In this document: positions 8,417 through 17,261 of the stretch, piece by piece
How positions within the stretch are numbered: position 1 is the stretch's first letter
Layout: every line of letters begins with the position of its first letter
Assembly (NCBI GenBank): GCA_052034865.1
Contig: JBPOIC010000038.1
Span: forward strand, 1-31,135
DNA: 31,135 nt
Direction of reading: 5' to 3'
Source: JBPOIC01 sp052034865
GTDB lineage: Bacteria; UBA10199; JADFYH01
Translations under genes and position numbers: made by a program
Notes under the pieces: generated by a model
What the model was told of the DNA's origin: nothing
The model's input: the letters and a program-made list of their open reading frames with translations, nothing else
Databases searched by the model: none

Positions 8417-8452
8417 AAAAAACCCCGTACTCACAAAGTACGGGGTTTTTTT
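8417..8452 (+). terminator. Rho-independent terminator after the porin
   Basis: AAAAAACCCCGTACT (8417-8431), a CACAA loop and AGTACGGGG followed by seven T form a perfect 9-bp GC-rich stem extended by A-T pairs. The A-run on one side and T-run on the other mean it could act in both directions. It ends the porin unit and separates it from xseA. Confidence 0.93.
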
Positions 8453-8541
8453 ATTTGTGTGGAATTGTGAATTACACTCTTTTAGAAGAGAGTTGATTTA
8501 AGAATTAGGGTGAGATGAAACCCAGTTATTTCTAAAGATGT

Positions 8542-9744
8542 ATGGAAAAATCTATTTTTACTGTGTCTGAAATCAGCGCTCGGCTGAAATCTTTAATCGA
8601 AGATCGTTTTGGATCAGTTTGGATTGTCGGAGAAATTTCAAACTTTAAGGTACATTCATCAGGTCATTTTTACTTTTCACTCAAAGACGCTAATAGCCAG
8701 ATTTCAGCTGTGATGTTTAGGGGAACAAATCGTTTTCTTAAATTTCAAATAGAAGATGGACTTGAGGTTGTCGTTCAAGGTCATCTTAGTGTTTATGAAC
8801 CTCGAGGATCCTATCAAATTATAGTTGAATATTTAGAGCCAAAGGGGTTTGGAGCTCTCCAGCTGGCCTTTGAGCAACTTAAAAAGAAACTGGAAAAAAA
8901 AGGATATTTCGAGATTGAGCGTAAAAGACCTCTACCCTTCCTCCCTAAGAAAATAGGGATTGTAACCTCACCTACGGGTGCAGCAATTCGAGATCTTCTT
9001 AATGTATTAAGACGACGCTACCCGAATTTGGATATTCTTTTGAATCCTGTACAGGTTCAAGGGCCAGGGTCCTCAAAACAGATCGCTTTGGCCATTGATG
9101 AATTTTCGGAGCGAAATGATCTGGATTTGATGATCGTGGGCCGCGGTGGGGGCTCAATTGAAGATTTATGGGCTTTTAACACCGAAGAAGTAGCTCGGGC
9201 AATTTATCGATCACGAATTCCTGTTATTTCAGCAATTGGGCATGAAATCGATACGACCATTGCCGATTTTGTCGCTGATCTTCGTGCTCCTACTCCATCC
9301 GCTGCGGCAGAGTTGGCAACCCCTGTGAAAGCGGAGTGCCTTTTGTTGATTCAGGAGATTCAGAATCGACTTAAAGAAAAAATGAATACAAAGTTGGATA
9401 ATCTGAGAGAGCGCCATTTATTCTTTAAAAGTCACCTTAAGCATCCCCAACAGCGACTTCAGAATCTTATGCAGCGCACCGATGAAATTCGGGAAAGGCT
9501 CTTGCGAGCCATGTCTTACTTCATTACAGATCATAGAAAAGAATTCATACGAATCAATTTGGCTCTCAAAACCCTCTCTCCTTTATCGATTTTGAACCGG
9601 GGATACGCCATTGTGTTTCAGGATCAGGATACAGGCGAATCTCTTCCTATAAAAAAGAGCCGTCAGTTAGAAATAAAATCACACGTTCGGGTCCAGCTGG
9701 CAGAAGGCGGATTTATTGCTTCAGTCATCAAGAAAGAAGATTGA
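8542..9744 (+). CDS. xseA: Exodeoxyribonuclease VII large subunit
   Basis: A 400-residue XseA. The N-terminal OB-fold (about 1-105, with WIVGEISNFKVHSSGHFYFS) binds DNA. The catalytic domain carries PKKIGIVTSPTGAAIRD (about 135), GRGGGSIEDLWAFN (about 200) and IGHEIDTTIADFVADLRAPT (about 233), all signatures of the family. A coiled-coil C-terminal part binds multiple XseB subunits. The enzyme degrades single-stranded DNA to oligonucleotides in the cytoplasm. The next genes are xseB, ispA and a RuBisCO-like gene, all in the same direction. The ribosome binding site is weak, and an ATG four bases upstream is out of frame. Confidence 0.96.
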   Translation: MEKSIFTVSEISARLKSLIEDRFGSVWIVGEISNFKVHSSGHFYFSLKDANSQISAVMFRGTNRFLKFQIEDGLEVVVQGHLSVYEPRGSYQIIVEYLEPKGFGALQLAFEQLKKKLEKKGYFEIERKRPLPFLPKKIGIVTSPTGAAIRDLLNVLRRRYPNLDILLNPVQVQGPGSSKQIALAIDEFSERNDLDLMIVGRGGGSIEDLWAFNTEEVARAIYRSRIPVISAIGHEIDTTIADFVADLRAPTPSAAAELATPVKAECLLLIQEIQNRLKEKMNTKLDNLRERHLFFKSHLKHPQQRLQNLMQRTDEIRERLLRAMSYFITDHRKEFIRINLALKTLSPLSILNRGYAIVFQDQDTGESLPIKKSRQLEIKSHVRVQLAEGGFIASVIKKED

Positions 9745-9846
9745 CCGTCGAAACGGGATAATCGTAAACCCTCCAATTCTTGCGAATCCTGGATCCCATC
9801 AAAGCCTTAATGGATGTATCCCAAAAGAGGTTAGGATTTCTTAAGT

Positions 9847-10089
9847 ATGTCTAAAAGCAAACTCACCTTTGAAGCGGCTCTCAAAAAACTCGAAGAAATC
9901 GTGAAGAAACTGGAGGAAGGAAATTTATCCTTAGAAGATTCCTTGCGAATTTTTGAAGAAGGAATGGCTCTGTCTCAGTTTTGCGAAAAAAGTTTGGAAG
10001 AAGCGCAGGGAAAAGTTGAGCAGCTCATGACAAATTCTCTCGGAGAACGGGTGTCGTTGCCTTTTCCGTTGTCCGATTCCTCTAACTAA
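9847..10089 (+). CDS. xseB: Exodeoxyribonuclease VII small subunit
   Basis: An 80-residue protein matching XseB in size and sequence. FEAALKKLEEIVKKLEEGNL is the helical hairpin signature, followed by SLEDSLRIFEEGMAL. XseB packs on the coiled coil of XseA to form exonuclease VII. It follows xseA by 102 bases and is 5 bases from the ispA start, so xseB-ispA coupling is likely, as in the conserved xseB-ispA gene order. Confidence 0.95.
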   Translation: MSKSKLTFEAALKKLEEIVKKLEEGNLSLEDSLRIFEEGMALSQFCEKSLEEAQGKVEQLMTNSLGERVSLPFPLSDSSN

Positions 10090-10094
10090 AATCT

Positions 10095-10985
10095 ATGACG
10101 TTTGAACTTAAACCCTATCTCAACACACGCCGCCTTCAGGTGGAAAAGGCATTGGAGACCTATCTTCCTTCAGAAAACTCCTGGCCTCAAAAACTTCATG
10201 AATCCATGTTGTATAGTATTCGAGCGGGTGGGAAGCGTTTACGTCCAATCCTGGTTCTTGCTGCGTGCGAAGCTGTAGGAGCTTTGGCAGAACGTGTTTT
10301 GCCCGTCGCAGTTGCTTTAGAGATGATTCATACATATTCTTTGATTCACGATGACTTGCCAGCAATGGATGATGACGAATTGCGTCGCGGCAAACCGACC
10401 AATCACAAGGTTTTTGGAGAGGCCGTGGCGATTCTGGCGGGTGATGCGTTGCTTACGGAGGCCTTTCGGATTATGGCGCGGTTTCGTCATCCGGAGGTAG
10501 ATCCGTCCAGGCTCATAGAAGTCATCGAGATGATTGCCGATGCATCTGGTTCTCAGGGAATGGCGGGTGGGCAGGTGGTTGATTTGGAGAGTGAGAAAAA
10601 AAAGATCAGTCTGAGCGAGCTTGAGAACCTACATCGTCACAAGACGGGACGACTCATTCGTATCTGCGTGGAAGCTGGTGCAAAGCTTGGGGGAGCGACC
10701 GTAGAGCAGATTGAAGCATTGGGGGGATATGGAGACAGGATTGGGCTTGCTTTTCAGATTGCCGATGATGTTCTCGATATTGAAGGAGGAGATGAAATCG
10801 GTAAAGATGTCGGTTCAGATCTTGCCCGTCATAAATCGACTTATCCCAGTTTGATGGGAATTGATGCCTCCAAAAAACTGGCCCAGAAATTGGTAGAGGA
10901 GGCTATCGACCTTTTGAAAAATTTTGATGCGCGTGCGAATCCCTTGCGTGAAATTGCACGCTATGTTGTTTCACGTCGCTCCTGA
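10095..10985 (+). CDS. ispA: Polyprenyl (farnesyl/geranylgeranyl) diphosphate synthase
   Basis: A 296-residue trans-prenyltransferase. GGKRLRP (45-51) binds isopentenyl diphosphate. The first Asp-rich motif is D86-D87-x4-D92 within HDDLPAMDDDELRRGKPTNH, nearly identical to bacterial IspA, and the second is D224-D225-V-L-D228. It condenses IPP with DMAPP/GPP to longer prenyl diphosphates for quinone, undecaprenyl and other isoprenoid synthesis. Chain length cannot be fixed from sequence; the residues before the first motif (HTYSLIH) suit a C15 or C20 product. It starts 5 bases after xseB. Its end is 7 bases before the RuBisCO-like gene, in the slot where dxs follows in many genomes. Confidence 0.93.
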   Translation: MTFELKPYLNTRRLQVEKALETYLPSENSWPQKLHESMLYSIRAGGKRLRPILVLAACEAVGALAERVLPVAVALEMIHTYSLIHDDLPAMDDDELRRGKPTNHKVFGEAVAILAGDALLTEAFRIMARFRHPEVDPSRLIEVIEMIADASGSQGMAGGQVVDLESEKKKISLSELENLHRHKTGRLIRICVEAGAKLGGATVEQIEALGGYGDRIGLAFQIADDVLDIEGGDEIGKDVGSDLARHKSTYPSLMGIDASKKLAQKLVEEAIDLLKNFDARANPLREIARYVVSRRS

Positions 10986-10992
10986 AATTTTC

Positions 10993-12267
10993 ATGATTGC
11001 AACTTCTGACATCCCTGGTTTTTTTGCCTCACTTTCTGATCTGAATTCCGAAGACTATCTTAAGCTGGATTACCTCTTTCAAACCCATCAGGATCCAAAA
11101 CTTATTGCAGCGATGCTTTGCTGCGAGCAAAGCACCGCCCAATGGAGACGACCAGGGTGTCCAGAAGATTTTCGTCCTTTGTATGGGGCAAAAGTCCTTG
11201 AGCTGAAATCTGATACAACATTTCAGGCAGATTACAGGGGACCACGCTATTTTGTGCGCGTGGCCCATCCTCATCGAAATTTTGGGCCCAGGATTCCCAA
11301 TCTGCTTTCGGCAGCCGCAGGCGAAGGGCCTTTCTACTGCCCAGGGATTACGTCTATTCTCTGGACGGATTTTGATCTTCCTTTTTCCTATCTTAAACAC
11401 TTCGAAGGTCCTCAGTTTGGAAAAAACGGTGTGCGAAAAATCCTCCAGGTTTTTGACCGTCCGGTTTTTATAGGTGTTGTAAAACCAAACATCGGACTTC
11501 CTCCTGCCGAATTTGCACAGATTGCTTACGAAAGCTGGAAGGGTGGGCTTGATATTGCCAAAGATGATGAAATGCTTGCTGACATCGACTGGTCCCCGAT
11601 CAAAAAGCGTATAGAGCTTGTTTCATCAATGCGAATGCGGGCAGAGACCGAAGCAAAATCTGCGAAAATTTTTATTGCAAATATCACCGATGAGATCGAC
11701 AGCCTGTCCAAGCTTTATGAAACGGTGGTGGGGGCAGGGGCGAATGCTGTGATGATCAATTCGATTTTCATGGGGATGAGCGCCCTGCGGAGTTTACGCA
11801 GGAAATCGTCCATTCCAATCATGAGTCATTTCACTGGGACGGCGTGTTTGAATGGTGCTCCTGGCTTTGGAATTTCATCGCGTGTCCTTACCAAGATTGA
11901 GCGTCTGGCGGGAGCTGATCTCATAGTGATGGCTGGTTTTGGTGAGCGCATGAAAGCAAGTGACGAGGAGGTTCTGCAAAACATCGACGCATGCTTAAAA
12001 CCCTGGGGATCCATTTTGCCTTCTTTGCCTGTTCCTGGAGGAAGTGATTCTGCAAAAACCTTATCCCGTGTATTTGCCAAGATTGGTCATGTTGATTTTG
12101 GATTTATCGCCGGTCGTGGAGTTTATGGTCATCCTTCAGGCCCAATGGCAGGGGCTAGAAGCTTGCATCAGGCCTGGGAAGCCATCCTTAAAAAAATTCC
12201 TGTCGATGAGTATGCGAAGATGGGTAATAAAGAGTTGATGGAGGCGTTGGAGGAGTTTGGTAAATGA
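10993..12267 (+). CDS. RuBisCO-like protein (form IV)
   Basis: The ATG at 10993 gives 424 residues; in-frame starts from 10924 would overlap ispA and add a segment not expected in the family. The fold signature is clear. GVVKPNIGL holds the equivalent of catalytic K175 (K164 here) but has N166 for K177. GGLDIAKDDE keeps the carbamylated Lys and the Mg ligands (K190, D192, E193), and H279 lies at the H294 position. Other residues needed for CO2 fixation are changed: the N123 position is Thr, R295 is Phe, and S379-G-G is PGG (348-350). The end carries GRGVYGHPSGP and AWEA. Known form IV proteins act as enolases or isomerases in methionine salvage. It directly follows ispA and converges on ptsP. 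Confidence 0.92.
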   Translation: MIATSDIPGFFASLSDLNSEDYLKLDYLFQTHQDPKLIAAMLCCEQSTAQWRRPGCPEDFRPLYGAKVLELKSDTTFQADYRGPRYFVRVAHPHRNFGPRIPNLLSAAAGEGPFYCPGITSILWTDFDLPFSYLKHFEGPQFGKNGVRKILQVFDRPVFIGVVKPNIGLPPAEFAQIAYESWKGGLDIAKDDEMLADIDWSPIKKRIELVSSMRMRAETEAKSAKIFIANITDEIDSLSKLYETVVGAGANAVMINSIFMGMSALRSLRRKSSIPIMSHFTGTACLNGAPGFGISSRVLTKIERLAGADLIVMAGFGERMKASDEEVLQNIDACLKPWGSILPSLPVPGGSDSAKTLSRVFAKIGHVDFGFIAGRGVYGHPSGPMAGARSLHQAWEAILKKIPVDEYAKMGNKELMEALEEFGK

Positions 12268-12325
12268 GAAAAAATCATGGGTCAGGAGAAGTTTGAGTAA
12301 GCGATAATCCGGTTCTGCCTTTCAA

Positions 12326-14623
12326 TCATTCTATGCTCGCTGAAAGCGGGCTTGAAAAATTTTCTTCGTCTTCTGCAAATCGTTTAAGATCCTGAATACA
12401 ATTCTTTACCTCTTCAATGGTAGTCGCCCTCAAGGCCTTGCGTGCGATATCTTCCAGATCTTTTAGATTCACTTCGAGAATGGCCTTTTTAAGAAGTGGA
12501 ATTCCTGAAGGGATCAAAGAAAGCTGGTTAATCCCTAATCCTATAAAAAGAAGGGCGAGTGCCGGATCGACGGCGACTTCTCCGCAGACACCCACCTGCT
12601 TGTTTGCCTTTTTACCAGCTTTTGCCACCTGACTGATGGCGTGCAGAATTGCAGGATGGTGAGGTTCGAAAAAGTTTGCGACACGCTCGTTGTTGCGATC
12701 CACGGCCAGGGTGTATTGAATCAGGTCATTGGTTCCGATACTTAGAAAATCCGCATGTTTTGCAAGTAAGCCAGAAAGTGAAACTGCCGATGGGACCTCG
12801 ATCATGATTCCGAATGGGACATTTTCGTCGAATGGCAGATGATCGGCTTTCAGATTTGCTTTTTCTTCTTCGAAGATTTTTTTAACCGCCAGCAATTCTT
12901 CCAATCCTGAAACCATTGGGACCAGAATCCGAATCGGGCCGCGTGTCGAAGCCCGCAGCAGGGCCCTGAATTGAACATGTAAAATCGTGGGTTGCGAGAG
13001 CGTTAAGCGGATTGCGCGATGGCCTAAAAAAGGGTTGGCTTCGGGCAGGAAATTAAGGCTGGGAATGGGTTTGTCACCTCCTGCATCGAGAATGCGAAAG
13101 GTGACTGGGAGACCTTCTGCTTCTTCCACAATGCTTTCATAAAGCTGCAACTGCTCGGTTTCATCTGGCAAGGTTTTGCGGGCAAGAAACGGAAACTCGG
13201 TGCGATAAAGGCCTATTCCTTCGGCACCGTAGTAACGGAGTTTTTTAAGATCGGAAAAAAAACCCAGATTGGCCTCCAGTCGAATGCGTTTTCCATCACG
13301 GGTACGGGCCGGTTCTGAGGCGAATTTTTGAAGATGGACCAGATGTCCTACATAATTTTCCTGAATTTTTTCGTATTTTTCCAACAGGTCGGGTTCCGGG
13401 TTTAAAATGATTTTTCCCCGGTTGCCATCGACGATGAGTAAATCTCCCGGCTGAATCTGAGAAAGCCCTCCCGAAATTCCCATCACAGCCGGAATCCCGA
13501 GCGATCGCGCAAGGATAGAGGCGTGTGAAGTGACCCCGCCTTTTAAAGTCACAATTCCAGAAATCCGGTGAGGATCCAGGTGAACCATATCGGAGGGCAT
13601 GAGGGTGTCCGCAATCAGCACCCCTTCCCAGTTTTTAGCTATTTTGCGGCGGCTCGCTCCAATGAGATGTTCCAGGATGCGCTGCCGAATATCCTCCAAA
13701 TCTGAAGCCCTTTCGCGAAAATAGGTGTTCTCGATCGACTCAAATCTTTGGATGTAATTTCCAATCACTTTTCCTACAGCCTGAATGGCTGAATTTTTTT
13801 TATCGATCTCCTCTTTCAGATTTCCAAGAAATGTTTCATCCGACAAAATCATGCGGTGGCTGTAAAAGATGTCTGATTCCTTGCGTGAAAATTCGCGGAG
13901 GAGTTTTTTTTCAAAGCGCACAAGGTCCTGTATTGTTTTCTGAAGCGCTGCCTGCAGCTTTTTCCATTCTTTTTCCGGACTTGTTTTTTGATGAGGATTG
14001 GGAGGGACAATTACAGGCGAAACTCCATGGCGCAGAAAAAACGCTGGCCCAATGCCAAAGCCCGGTGCCGCGGCAGTCCCTTCGAGCTGGATGCTGGATT
14101 TTTCGGTAGGACCAGCCGAGCGTAAAATCTCCAGAGTCACCAGATTGTGGATCACTCCCGCGAGTTGAAAAGCGATGAGTTTCAAAATTTCAATTTCTTC
14201 CTGGGGAAACTTTCGTGCCTTAACTGTCTGAATGGTAAGAACTCCCACGACATTCACACGATCGATTAACGGGACGGCTGCAAATGAGCTGAATCGTTCT
14301 TCCTGAGTAAGGGGAAAGAATTTATATCTTGGGTGCGTTTTCGCTTCGTTGACTATCACAGGCTGGAGCGTTTCAACCGCAAGCCCTGTAAGACCTTCAT
14401 CGATTTTCATTCGCACTTTTCCAACCGAGGCAGGATCTAGCCCATCCGTTGCTACGAGAATCAAAAACTGGTTTTGAAGCAGATAAAGCGAACAGACGTC
14501 TGACTCGGTTTGCCGTCGCACACGACTGACAATGTGGGCGAGCGGGTTTTCACGCGGATCGGACTTTTGAAGAATATTCGCGATCTGCGAAAGTGTTTTG
14601 AGAGAATCCTGATGAAGGGGCAT
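12326..14623 (-). CDS. ptsP: PEP-protein phosphotransferase with GAF domain (PtsP/EI-Ntr)
   Basis: A 765-residue enzyme I paralogue. The N-terminal GAF domain (about 1-155) is followed by the enzyme I part: GGVTSHASILARSLGIPAVMG with phosphoacceptor H367, GIGLYRTEFPFL, and the PEP-binding barrel segments GIMIEVPSAV, SIGTNDLIQYTLAVDRNNER and VGVCGEVA with the catalytic Cys. It takes phosphate from PEP and passes it to NPr in the nitrogen PTS, with the GAF domain sensing small molecules (glutamine and 2-oxoglutarate in enterics). Length matches E. coli PtsP. No NPr or EIIA-Ntr gene is in the window. It ends 58 bases from the convergent RuBisCO-like gene and is last in a minus-strand run starting at 17256. 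Confidence 0.93.
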   Translation of the reverse strand: MPLHQDSLKTLSQIANILQKSDPRENPLAHIVSRVRRQTESDVCSLYLLQNQFLILVATDGLDPASVGKVRMKIDEGLTGLAVETLQPVIVNEAKTHPRYKFFPLTQEERFSSFAAVPLIDRVNVVGVLTIQTVKARKFPQEEIEILKLIAFQLAGVIHNLVTLEILRSAGPTEKSSIQLEGTAAAPGFGIGPAFFLRHGVSPVIVPPNPHQKTSPEKEWKKLQAALQKTIQDLVRFEKKLLREFSRKESDIFYSHRMILSDETFLGNLKEEIDKKNSAIQAVGKVIGNYIQRFESIENTYFRERASDLEDIRQRILEHLIGASRRKIAKNWEGVLIADTLMPSDMVHLDPHRISGIVTLKGGVTSHASILARSLGIPAVMGISGGLSQIQPGDLLIVDGNRGKIILNPEPDLLEKYEKIQENYVGHLVHLQKFASEPARTRDGKRIRLEANLGFFSDLKKLRYYGAEGIGLYRTEFPFLARKTLPDETEQLQLYESIVEEAEGLPVTFRILDAGGDKPIPSLNFLPEANPFLGHRAIRLTLSQPTILHVQFRALLRASTRGPIRILVPMVSGLEELLAVKKIFEEEKANLKADHLPFDENVPFGIMIEVPSAVSLSGLLAKHADFLSIGTNDLIQYTLAVDRNNERVANFFEPHHPAILHAISQVAKAGKKANKQVGVCGEVAVDPALALLFIGLGINQLSLIPSGIPLLKKAILEVNLKDLEDIARKALRATTIEEVKNCIQDLKRFAEDEENFSSPLSASIE

Positions 14624-14724
14624 AGTTTTTGGATTGGTGAAAGAAGTTCAAACAAAGATAAAATCAGCCCCTTGTTTTGTAAATTCTTTTGTCACCTGAA
14701 GTTCTGAAAGAAAGATGCGCTGAG

Positions 14725-15684
14725 TCAAAGACGGGTTTTAGAGTTTAATAATCGGGAGAATTCTTCAGGCAGGGGGGATGTGAATTCATGATATTCCAGA
14801 GTTTGTGGATCTCTGAATTTAAGCCGAGAGGCATGCAAAAAGAAACGATCAAATCCCGATGATTTTACGGCAAAACCTCCGTAGAGCTCATCTCCGACAA
14901 TAGGAAGATTTTTATGTGCGAGATGAACGCGAATCTGGTGTCGCACACCGGTTGGAATGCGAATTTTCAGCAGGCTGTGATTTTGAAAAGACTTTTCCAG
15001 TGAAACAAAAGTCACCGCAGATCGACCTTTCTGTTTTTTAGAGGGGGCTGTTATCGGCTCGATCCGCATTTTTTTCATGTTTTTTGGATTGTGACCGATA
15101 GGTAGATCGATGCATCGCTCCATGAAATTTTCAGTCGACTCAAACGGATGACCCTCCACCACGGCCAGATACTCTTTTTCAATCCGATGTTTCTGAAATT
15201 CTTCCCTGAAAAATTTCTGAGTTGCGTTGTCTCGGGCAATCAGGACGAGGCCTGAAGTGCCTGTATCGAGACGATGGACCAAACCTGCTTCTCGAGCATC
15301 CTCACCGACTTTCTGAACTTCTGGAAACTGAGCCCAAAGGCCCTGGATCAACGTGCCTTTTTCTTCGGATTCCAGCGGATGAATAGGCATCCCTGCCGGC
15401 TTTTCAACCACCAGAAAATGAGGGTCTTCATGAATCAGTGGGATAGAAAGTGAAAAATCAGGCTGAAATTTTTTTTTCGTTAAGAGGTTTGTTGGAATCT
15501 CAAGTGTCTCGCCTCCTTCGATACACTGACTTTTTTTGGGATGTCGTCCATTTAAAAAAACAGAAGCTTCGAGATGTTCATTCCAAAAATTGCGGGAGGT
15601 GTGGGGAAAGCGTTGGATTAAAAATTTATCCAAACGCATCGGCTCGGTTTGAGAAGGGACTTTGATAGAAGTGATTGAAGTCAT
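14725..15684 (-). CDS. RluA-family RNA pseudouridine synthase
   Basis: An S4-like RNA-binding segment at the start (MRLDKFLIQRFPHTSRNFW) is followed by the RluA catalytic domain. VEKPAGMPIHP, then GLVHRLDTGTSGLVLIA with catalytic Asp (D142 counted from the GTG at 15690), and VRHQIRVHLAHKNLPIVGDELYGG are all diagnostic. It isomerises specific uridines in rRNA or tRNA; which ones cannot be read from sequence. I start at ATG 15684 (319 residues); a GTG two codons upstream is possible. It lies 32 bases after the TPR gene and about 100 bases before ptsP on the same strand. Confidence 0.92.
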   Translation of the reverse strand: MTSITSIKVPSQTEPMRLDKFLIQRFPHTSRNFWNEHLEASVFLNGRHPKKSQCIEGGETLEIPTNLLTKKKFQPDFSLSIPLIHEDPHFLVVEKPAGMPIHPLESEEKGTLIQGLWAQFPEVQKVGEDAREAGLVHRLDTGTSGLVLIARDNATQKFFREEFQKHRIEKEYLAVVEGHPFESTENFMERCIDLPIGHNPKNMKKMRIEPITAPSKKQKGRSAVTFVSLEKSFQNHSLLKIRIPTGVRHQIRVHLAHKNLPIVGDELYGGFAVKSSGFDRFFLHASRLKFRDPQTLEYHEFTSPLPEEFSRLLNSKTRL

Positions 15685-15716
15685 ATCCACAACGAAGGTT
15701 GTCCGGTTTAAAAAAT

Positions 15717-16433
15717 CTATTTGTTTAATTTCTCAAGCATAGCGCGGGCTGCCTGCTGGTCTTTTCGGGTCTCGTAGCGATTTTTGGGCGTCAGCGGTGT
15801 GCTGAGGATCGATTGAATTTCCTGCCGAGCCAGATCTTTCTGATGCTCTTTCAGATAAAGCTCTGCCAGCGCCCGGTGGGCCTGGCTTTTATGGGGTGCA
15901 ATCTCGACGGCTTTTTTCAGATATTCCAGCGCCTTTGCCTTATCTCCTCCCATAAGGGACGGGACATCACGATACCACTGACCCAGCGCCAGGTAGGCAT
16001 CTCCTTCCGAATATCTGGGATCGATTTGCAAAACTTTTTCCATTTCTTCCTTGATGATGTCTTTGCTCGAAAGACCGGTCAAAATTCCACTCGATTCGGC
16101 TTTAAGTCCGGTCAGCAAGCCGTAGTAAAAATGTCCTCCAGGTTTTGAAGGACTCAATGTGATAGCCTGTTTGCTTAAAGCGATTCCTTCTTCCAGATAT
16201 TTTTTCTTCTGTGTTTTGTCAGTGGTTTGAGCGGCCAGATAATAAATCACATCGGCAGCCTCGATCTTTACATCATAATTTTGAGGTTGAGTGGCTATCT
16301 CTGTCTGATAGCTTTCGTAGGCCTGTTTGAGCCCTGGCAGGTCATCGGAAGCGACTATCGGTTTTGAAGAGTCTGCCGCAAAGGACTGAGAGAAAAGAAA
16401 AAGAAGAGTTAGGGTTTGAATGAAAGTTTTCAT
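15717..16433 (-). CDS. Secreted TPR-repeat protein
   Basis: A 238-residue protein starting with a signal peptide (MKTFIQTLTLLFLFSQSFAA, cleavage near SFA). The remainder is helical with TPR-like units: EKVLQIDPRYSEGDAYLALG, ALEYLKKAVEIAPHKSQAHR and ALAELYLKEHQKDLARQEI. TPRs mediate protein-protein contacts, here probably in the periplasm. GLLTGLKAESSGILTGLSSKD in the middle is less regular and may be an insert or loop. Only 32 bases separate it from the RluA-family gene, so co-transcription is likely, though a periplasmic scaffold and a pseudouridine synthase have no evident functional tie. The binding partner is unknown. Confidence 0.8.
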   Translation of the reverse strand: MKTFIQTLTLLFLFSQSFAADSSKPIVASDDLPGLKQAYESYQTEIATQPQNYDVKIEAADVIYYLAAQTTDKTQKKKYLEEGIALSKQAITLSPSKPGGHFYYGLLTGLKAESSGILTGLSSKDIIKEEMEKVLQIDPRYSEGDAYLALGQWYRDVPSLMGGDKAKALEYLKKAVEIAPHKSQAHRALAELYLKEHQKDLARQEIQSILSTPLTPKNRYETRKDQQAARAMLEKLNK

Positions 16434-16551
16434 GATTTCAAGATAGATTGTTTTATCTTTTGATTCCAGGGGAGTTTGTTTCGGTCGAGCGCAACGAGGC
16501 CGTTTTAATCGCTACATTCTTTGAAAGGACGTTCTTGATGAATATAGGCCT

Positions 16552-17256
16552 TTATTTCAATGCCAACCACTTGTTAGCAATCTGATGGGCCCAATGACGT
16601 AAGGTAGGAAGATATTTGGGCATCATTTCGAGAATCATCTCAGCCGATAAACCAGCATCTTCTATTTCCTGTTTGCCCTTCTCGATCCAGTCACGAATCA
16701 TGAAGTCTGTCATCTCACAATGAAACTGTAATCCGTAGATGCGATCGGTGTAGCGAAAAGCCTGGTTGGAATAAAGGGTGGAACTCGCCAGTTTGATGGC
16801 TCCGCTGGGGAGCTCAAAGGTTTCGCCGTGCCACTGAAACAGTATGGCTGGAGAGCTTAAACCTCCAAAAATGACATCCTTATTAGAGGATAGGGTGAGT
16901 TGGAGAGGATACCATCCAATCTCTTTTTGAGGGCCTTTCGTTACTTTGCCGCCCAGGGCTTTTGCGATAATTTGGGCCCCCAAACAAACTCCCAAAAGAG
17001 GAAGTTTCAAGCTGAGGATGTCTTTGACCCGATCGATTTCATCCTGAATAAAAGGAATTTTTCCCCCATCGTTTGCACTCATCGGTCCACCTAAGATGAC
17101 TACACCGTCAAAGGCACACAATTCTTCAGAGGAAGGAACGGTGTTTCCCAAGGCCAGATTACAAATGGTGAGGGTGCGACCTCCTGATTTAAAAAGGGGC
17201 TCAAAGGCGCCGAGACCTTCGTGGGTTTCGTGTTGAAGGACTAAAATATTTTTCAT
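16552..17256 (-). CDS. Type 1 (class I) glutamine amidotransferase
   Basis: A 234-residue stand-alone class I amidotransferase domain. The nucleophile elbow is GVCLGAQIIA with C91. GLQFHCEM gives H179 and E181, completing the Cys-His-Glu triad, and VILGGPMSAND is the oxyanion-side loop. These domains release ammonia from glutamine, or in some relatives act on gamma-glutamyl bonds. Without a fused synthetase the acceptor is unknown; it resembles the GuaA-like stand-alone group. Its start is 5 bases from the divergent mutY start, so promoters must overlap coding DNA or mutY begins further in. It heads the minus-strand run that includes the TPR, RluA and ptsP genes. Confidence 0.88.
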   Translation of the reverse strand: MKNILVLQHETHEGLGAFEPLFKSGGRTLTICNLALGNTVPSSEELCAFDGVVILGGPMSANDGGKIPFIQDEIDRVKDILSLKLPLLGVCLGAQIIAKALGGKVTKGPQKEIGWYPLQLTLSSNKDVIFGGLSSPAILFQWHGETFELPSGAIKLASSTLYSNQAFRYTDRIYGLQFHCEMTDFMIRDWIEKGKQEIEDAGLSAEMILEMMPKYLPTLRHWAHQIANKWLALK

Positions 17257-17261
17257 AAGGG

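Noticed and set aside
10924..10992. Upstream in-frame starts for the RuBisCO-like gene
   Set aside because: They overlap the ispA coding end and add a segment not expected for the family; the ATG at 10993 aligns better.
10993..12267. A true CO2-fixing RuBisCO large subunit
   Set aside because: Several essential residues appear replaced (K177, N123, R295 and S379 equivalents), and no small subunit or phosphoribulokinase gene is present in the window.
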